Shown here piece after piece: positions 59,353 through 64,000 of a stretch of 64,000 bases of DNA. The notes under the pieces are model-generated. The model was not told where the DNA came from and ran no database searches. It saw only the letters and a list, made by a program, of their open reading frames with translations. The position numbers and the translations under genes were made by a program. Numbering within the stretch: the stretch's first letter is position 1; each line of letters starts with the position of its first letter. This stretch comes from Conservatibacter flavescens (GTDB lineage: Bacteria > Pseudomonadota > Gammaproteobacteria > Enterobacterales > Pasteurellaceae): assembly GCF_002795425.1 (NCBI RefSeq), contig NZ_PHHA01000005.1, positions 1-64,000 on the forward strand, read 5' to 3'.

Positions 59353-60069
59353 ATGAAATTATTAATCTCAAATCAACATGGGGCTATTGTCATGGCTCTC
59401 ATGCCATTTTTATATGGCATGCTCTCTACAACATTCGTTTGGCAACATATTGCGTTATTATTTGCTTGGTTCTCTCTTTATCTCATGACCTACCCTTTTT
59501 TTAATTTATTCAAGGGACGAAACTTGGCTTTATACCAAAAATGGACATGGATATATGGTGTCGCAGCCTTTGTTTTTTCACTTCCAGCCTTATTCTATAA
59601 CTGGACAATATTATATTTTTTAGTGGCAATGCTTCCTTTTGCCCTTATGCATATTTATTATACGAAAAAGAAAAATGAGCGAGCGCTTCTCAACGATTTT
59701 GCAGCCATCGCGATTTTCTCTCTAGCCGGTATGGCCGCCTATTATTTCTCTGCGCAACGCTTTGATCAACAAATTTGGCTTGTTGCTATCTATCCTGCTC
59801 TCTTTTTTATTGGCACAACACTCTATGTCAAATCCGTGTTAAGAGAGCGTAAAAATAAGTGGTATTTACGTATTTCCCTTATTTTTCACCTAACCTGCGT
59901 GATAGTATTAGTTGCCATATCCCAATATGGATTAGCCGCTACCTTTTTCCCTGCTCTACTGCGTGCATTTTTTATTCCACAACAAAAACTGTCGGCAAAA
60001 CAAATCGGTTTTATTGAAATTGGGATTTCATTATTATTTTTTATTATGCTGGTTTACTTTTCGGTCTAA
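59353..60069 (+). CDS. YwiC-like integral membrane protein
   Basis: 238 residues from ATG 59353, chosen because GAGG lies six bases upstream; the frame opens earlier at 59329. The start LLISNQHGAIVMALMPFLYG matches the QHGA motif of the YwiC-like family. There are about seven to eight hydrophobic segments separated by short basic loops (YTKKKNERALLNDFAA, SVLRERKNKWYL), so the protein is an inner-membrane one. No function is known for the family. It is divergent from the OppA-like gene and converges on pntB. Confidence 0.75.
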   Translation: MKLLISNQHGAIVMALMPFLYGMLSTTFVWQHIALLFAWFSLYLMTYPFFNLFKGRNLALYQKWTWIYGVAAFVFSLPALFYNWTILYFLVAMLPFALMHIYYTKKKNERALLNDFAAIAIFSLAGMAAYYFSAQRFDQQIWLVAIYPALFFIGTTLYVKSVLRERKNKWYLRISLIFHLTCVIVLVAISQYGLAATFFPALLRAFFIPQQKLSAKQIGFIEIGISLLFFIMLVYFSV

Positions 60070-60092
60070 TCAAATTAAATTGAAAAGATGAT

Positions 60093-60117
60093 AAAAAAGG
60101 TGGGCATTGCCCACCTG
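60093..60117 (-). terminator. Rho-independent terminator of pntAB
   Basis: On the minus strand the stem AGGTGGGC / GCCCACCT with a three-base loop is followed by TTTTTTAT, ten bases after the pntB stop. The YwiC-like gene ends on the other side. Confidence 0.88.
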
Positions 60118-60126
60118 TATATTGAC

Positions 60127-61551
60127 TTACAGCGCTTTCAAAATACTGTCCACGCTCTCTTTAGCATCACCGAGTAACATCTGAGTATTCTCTTTAAAGA
60201 ATAACGGATTTTGTACCCCAGCATAACCTACCCCCATAGAGCGTTTAAACACAATCACATTTTGAGCTTTCCACACTTCTAGTACAGGCATACCTGCAAT
60301 TGGGCTGCTAGGATCTTCCATTGCGGCAGGGTTAACCGTGTCATTTGCACCAATTACCAAGACCACATCCGTATCCGCAAAATCATCATTGATTTCGTCC
60401 ATTTCCAATACCACATCATACGGCACTTTTGCTTCCGCAAGTAATACATTCATATGACCCGGCAAACGTCCTGCTACTGGATGAATACCAAAACGAACAT
60501 TCACACCACGCTCACGTAATTTTTGCGTAATTTCTGCAACTGGATATTGAGCTTGTGCCACAGCCATGCCATATCCAGGCGTAATAATCACTGAGCTCGC
60601 ATTTTTCAACATTTCTGCCGTTTCTTCTGCGGTTGTCTCACGGTGTTCGCCATAATCTAGATCACTTGAAGCCTGTACATCATTACCAAAACCACCCGCA
60701 ATCACACTAATAAATGAGCGGTTCATCGCTTTACACATGATGTAAGATAAGATTGCCCCTGATGAACCTACCAGCGCGCCTGTTACGATTAATAAACTAT
60801 TATTAAGCATAAAGCCCGCAGCCGCAGCCGCCCAGCCTGAATAAGAGTTCAACATAGAAACCACTACCGGCATATCCGCTCCACCGATAGAAGCAACTAA
60901 GTGCCAACCAAACGCAAGGGCAATGGCCGTCATCACCAACACTGGGAAAATATTGTCAGGATTACGCATAAAAGCAATCATTAATAAAGCCGAAATCACT
61001 AATGCAGCCAAATTCAACTTATGGCGATGTGGCAACATTAAGGCTTTTGAATTAATAATCCCACGTAATTTACCAAATGCCACAACTGAACCGGTAAATG
61101 TGACAGCACCAATAAAGATCCCTAAAAAGACCTCTGCATTATGAATATTGGCTAATACATTTTGCTCTGCCACAAAAGCGGCTTGTGCAGCTGCATCAAG
61201 ATGTTCAGGTACAGCAACTGCATGATGTAGGCCATAACTGTTAAAACCCACTAATACAGCCGCAAGACCAACAAAGCTATGCAAAATGGCCACAAGCTCC
61301 GGCATTTCAGTCATTTCAACTTTTAATGCACGATGAATACCAATTGCACCACCAATTATCATCGCTAAAATAATCCAAAATGTCCCGTTTGATTCTGGGC
61401 CAAAAATAGTCGCGACTAATGCAATTGCCATACCGACAATACCGTAAAGGCAGCCAGCCTTAGCCGTTTCATGTTTAGAAAGCCCTGCTAAACTCATAAT
61501 AAAAAGTAATGCAGCAATAATATACGCAGCATTAACTAGACTCATAGACAT
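60127..61551 (-). CDS. pntB: NAD(P) transhydrogenase subunit beta
   Basis: 474 residues. Proton-translocating transhydrogenase, the NADP-binding subunit. About nine membrane helices occupy the first 260 residues. The cytosolic NADP domain shows [19 protein letters not shown] and [14 protein letters not shown], with [18 protein letters not shown] near the end. It starts 12 bases after pntA. Confidence 0.98.
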   Translation of the reverse strand: MSMSLVNAAYIIAALLFIMSLAGLSKHETAKAGCLYGIVGMAIALVATIFGPESNGTFWIILAMIIGGAIGIHRALKVEMTEMPELVAILHSFVGLAAVLVGFNSYGLHHAVAVPEHLDAAAQAAFVAEQNVLANIHNAEVFLGIFIGAVTFTGSVVAFGKLRGIINSKALMLPHRHKLNLAALVISALLMIAFMRNPDNIFPVLVMTAIALAFGWHLVASIGGADMPVVVSMLNSYSGWAAAAAGFMLNNSLLIVTGALVGSSGAILSYIMCKAMNRSFISVIAGGFGNDVQASSDLDYGEHRETTAEETAEMLKNASSVIITPGYGMAVAQAQYPVAEITQKLRERGVNVRFGIHPVAGRLPGHMNVLLAEAKVPYDVVLEMDEINDDFADTDVVLVIGANDTVNPAAMEDPSSPIAGMPVLEVWKAQNVIVFKRSMGVGYAGVQNPLFFKENTQMLLGDAKESVDSILKAL

Positions 61552-61563
61552 CGCTTTCTCTCC

Positions 61564-63096
61564 TTACCCTTTCTTAAACATTGCTAACATACGCTGCGTT
61601 ACTTTAAAGCCACCAAAAATATTGATGCTCGCAACTAAAATCGCAATAAATGCTAATACACTAATAAAGAAGTTATCTTTACCAATTTGGACTAATGCCC
61701 CAACAACAATAATCCCTGAAATCGCATTCGTAACCGCCATAAGTGGGGTATGTAATGCATGGCTGACATTCCAAACCACATAGTAACCAATGACACACGA
61801 TAATACGAATACGGTGAATAGAGACAAGAAAGAAGCCGGAGCCACAGACGCTAACCACAAGAAAGCTAAACCGCCTGCTGTCATTAATCCATATTTCACT
61901 TTCGGATTCACAGGTTTTTCTTCTTTTTTGACCGCACTTTCTACTTTAGGAGCGGCTTTAGGCTGGGCAGATACTTGAATTGGTGGTGCAGGCCATGTCA
62001 CTTCACCCTCTTTGATTACCGTCACACCGCGTAAAACCACATCGTCAAAATCAATATTGATATTGCCGTCTTTTTCTTTACATAACAATTTCAATAAATT
62101 CACCAAGTTTGTGCCGTAAAGTTGAGAAGACTGGGTTGGTAAACGGCTTGGCAAATCCGTATAGCCAATAATTTTGACTTGGTTATCTGTAGTGACCACT
62201 TCGCCTGCTTTGGATAATTCACAGTTACCGCCGGTTGCCGCAGCTAAATCCACAATAACTGAGCCAGGTTTCATGCTGTCTACCATTTCTTTGGTAATTA
62301 AACGCGGCGCAGGTTTGCCTGGAATTAATGCTGTGGTAATAATAATATCCACTTCTTTCGCTTGTTCAGCATAAAGCTCTAAAGCTTTACGGTTAAATTC
62401 GTCGGACATGACTTTAGCATAGCCATCGCCACTTCCACCTTCCTCTTTAAAATCAATTTCAAGGAAAGAAGCGCCCATAGATTCCACCTGCTCTTTAACT
62501 TCAGGGCGAGAATCAAACGCACGCACAATTGCACCAAGACTATTTGCCGCACCAATTGCCGCCAAACCCGCCACCCCAGCACCGATAATAAGCACTTTTG
62601 CTGGTGGTACTTTACCTGCTGCCGTAATTTGTCCGGTAAAAAAGCTGCCAAATTCATGAGCCGCTTCAACGACCGCACGATAACCGGCAATATTCGCCAT
62701 TGAGGATAATGCATCTAAAGCTTGAGCACGAGAAATTCGCGGAACCGCATCCATTGCCAAAACATTAATTTTTTTGGCAGACAATTTCGCCATTAATTCT
62801 GGATTTTGCGCAGGCCAAATAAAACTCACAAGGGTTGCGCCCTCTTTGATCAACGCAATTTCATCTTCTGTCGGCGCATTAACTTTGAAAATAATATCCG
62901 ATTGCCACACTTCTTGAGTTGAGACGACCTGTGCGCCAGCTTGCACAAATGCCTGATCTTCAAAACTGGCTTTAAATCCTGCACCTTGTTCAACACTAAC
63001 ATCAAAACCTAATTTCAAAATCTGCTGAACAGTCTTAGGCGTTGCCGCCACTCGACATTCGTTATCCAGCAGTTCCTTAGGGATACCAATTCGCAT
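61564..63096 (-). CDS. pntA: NAD(P) transhydrogenase subunit alpha
   Basis: 510 residues. The NAD(H)-binding domain includes [21 protein letters not shown] at the N-terminus, the Rossmann loop [20 protein letters not shown] (about residue 170) and the mobile loop [19 protein letters not shown] linker with an uptake signal and a lysine/proline-rich stretch leads to four membrane helices. Together with PntB it couples hydride transfer from NADH to NADP with the proton gradient and feeds NADPH to biosynthesis. Confidence 0.98.
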   Translation of the reverse strand: MRIGIPKELLDNECRVAATPKTVQQILKLGFDVSVEQGAGFKASFEDQAFVQAGAQVVSTQEVWQSDIIFKVNAPTEDEIALIKEGATLVSFIWPAQNPELMAKLSAKKINVLAMDAVPRISRAQALDALSSMANIAGYRAVVEAAHEFGSFFTGQITAAGKVPPAKVLIIGAGVAGLAAIGAANSLGAIVRAFDSRPEVKEQVESMGASFLEIDFKEEGGSGDGYAKVMSDEFNRKALELYAEQAKEVDIIITTALIPGKPAPRLITKEMVDSMKPGSVIVDLAAATGGNCELSKAGEVVTTDNQVKIIGYTDLPSRLPTQSSQLYGTNLVNLLKLLCKEKDGNINIDFDDVVLRGVTVIKEGEVTWPAPPIQVSAQPKAAPKVESAVKKEEKPVNPKVKYGLMTAGGLAFLWLASVAPASFLSLFTVFVLSCVIGYYVVWNVSHALHTPLMAVTNAISGIIVVGALVQIGKDNFFISVLAFIAILVASINIFGGFKVTQRMLAMFKKG

Positions 63097-63341
63097 AATG
63101 AGAATTCCTTATAGACTTGTTGGTGAATAATTGAGGTTTGCCCTCGTCCTAGAGAATCTAAATTAAGACCAAGTTCAATTTACCACTAAATTTATGAAAA
63201 TAAAAAAGGTATTTTCGATTAATTAAACAGTTAGCATCTTGGATCAATTTTTTGCAAAAGCGCGGTCACTTTTTGGAAAACTTTACATCACCATATGAAA
63301 TCTTCTAACATAATCGTTTTTATTTATGACAAGGAAATACT

Positions 63342-64000
63342 ATGCAACTGCCAGCATTACAATCCGCCAAATTAATTCGACGTTATAAACGTTTTATGGC
63401 TGACGTAGAATTATCTGATCATTCTCTTCTCACTCTGCATTGTGCCAATACTGGCGCAATGACTGGTTGTGGAGAACAAGGGGATACCGTTTGGTACTCT
63501 GACTCAAAAAGTACAACACGTAAATACCCTCATTCTTGGGAACTCACGCAACTTGCCAATGGGCAGTTAGTTTGTATTAATACACAGCGCTCTAACCAGC
63601 TAACCCTTGAAGCTTTACAACAAAAAAAGATTGTAGAACTTGCCGACTATGATGATATTCAGGCAGAGGTAAAATATGGTGAAGAAAATAGCCGCATTGA
63701 TTTCTTGCTGAAAGGCCCAAATTTACCGGATTGTTATGTAGAAGTGAAATCCGTCACCTTAGTAAAAGCCAATATGGGGATGTTTCCTGATGCGGTAACA
63801 ACACGGGGACAAAAACATTTGCGCGAATTAATCGCCATGAAAAAGCAAGGCCATAGAGCAGTTATTTTTTTTGCGGGCTTACACAATGGTTTTAATCATT
63901 TTAAAGTAGCTGAATATATCGATCCTGAATATGCCAAACTCCTTACTTTAGCGCAACAAGAAGGGGTTGAAGTCTATTGTTATGGCTGTGAATTTCAATA
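63342..64000 (+). CDS. sfsA: Sugar fermentation stimulation protein SfsA, C-terminus cut by the window end
   Basis: I read 219 codons from ATG 63342, which follows AAGGA, to the last base without a stop. The family is usually about 235 residues, so only the tail is missing. SfsA motifs are visible: [14 protein letters not shown] (residues about 35-48), [37 protein letters not shown] and [12 protein letters not shown]. It is described as a DNA-binding or nuclease-like protein linked to maltose metabolism in E. coli, where it lies next to dksA. Here the two are 8 kb apart. The 245-base gap to pntA holds only a degenerate uptake signal. Confidence 0.95.
   Translation, partial: MQLPALQSAKLIRRYKRFMADVELSDHSLLTLHCANTGAMTGCGEQGDTVWYSDSKSTTRKYPHSWELTQLANGQLVCINTQRSNQLTLEALQQKKIVELADYDDIQAEVKYGEENSRIDFLLKGPNLPDCYVEVKSVTLVKANMGMFPDAVTTRGQKHLRELIAMKKQGHRAVIFFAGLHNGFNHFKVAEYIDPEYAKLLTLAQQEGVEVYCYGCEFQ

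Overview
The window is a 64 kb stretch of chromosome from a member of the Pasteurellaceae, on the Haemophilus influenzae side of the family. Two lines of evidence support this. First, the nine-base uptake signal AAGTGCGGT (or its complement) occurs at least 29 times. Second, several blocks keep a Haemophilus-like or enteric order: fur-fldA-ybfE, seqA-menE-aroC-mepA-lpxM, uvrC-kdsB-ycaR-lpxK-msbA-comEC, dksA-pcnB-folK and gcvA-ygdD-rlmM. The DNA is AT-rich throughout except for one gene. I cannot name the species from the sequence alone. I see no tRNA, rRNA, CRISPR array, transposase or prophage genes.

Layout. 1-3167 (minus) is the N-terminal part of a large type V autotransporter whose C-terminus lies outside the window. 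3517-16577 (minus) is a tight run seqA-menE-two giant MscS-family channels-aroC-mepA-TSUP permease-lpxM, followed by apt. 16658-19752 (plus) holds ybfF, a DUF455 ferritin-like gene, ybfE, fldA and fur. 19920-23316 (minus) is the thiamine transporter thiBPQ behind a TPP riboswitch. ubiG, gyrA, cspD and topA follow. 30302-33661 (plus) is a 1119-residue composite protein: an alpha-helical N-terminal half of high GC joined to a TarM/GtfA-like glycosyltransferase. It is the one clearly foreign-looking gene. 33774-39357 holds uup, the molybdate operon modABC and its divergent regulator modE with a visible operator. 39415-42692 (minus) holds dapB, rlmM, a DUF423 gene and gcvA, with the small RNA GcvB divergent from gcvA, as in enterics. 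43133-46817 (plus) holds ilvE, lolB, ispE and prs. 46851-54833 (minus) is an envelope, repair and competence block: comEC, msbA, lpxK, ycaR, kdsB, uvrC. 55131-57691 (plus) is dksA, pcnB, folK. The right end carries an orphan OppA-like lipoprotein, a YwiC-like membrane protein, pntAB and an incomplete sfsA.

How the genes fit together. Much of the window is envelope biogenesis: lpxM, lpxK, kdsB and msbA for lipid A/LOS, lolB for lipoprotein sorting, mepA for murein, and two mechanosensitive channels. Nutrient uptake is under visible control: a TPP riboswitch with a hairpin over the thiB ribosome binding site, a ModE operator between modE and modA, GcvB beside gcvA, and a possible Fur box before fur. 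Competence is represented by comEC and the dense uptake signals, some of which form inverted pairs after genes. The most unusual items are the composite glycosyltransferase, the autotransporter with RTX-like repeats and a poly-T tract in its putative promoter, the probable AUU start codon of pcnB, and an unassigned structured leader or small RNA before dksA.
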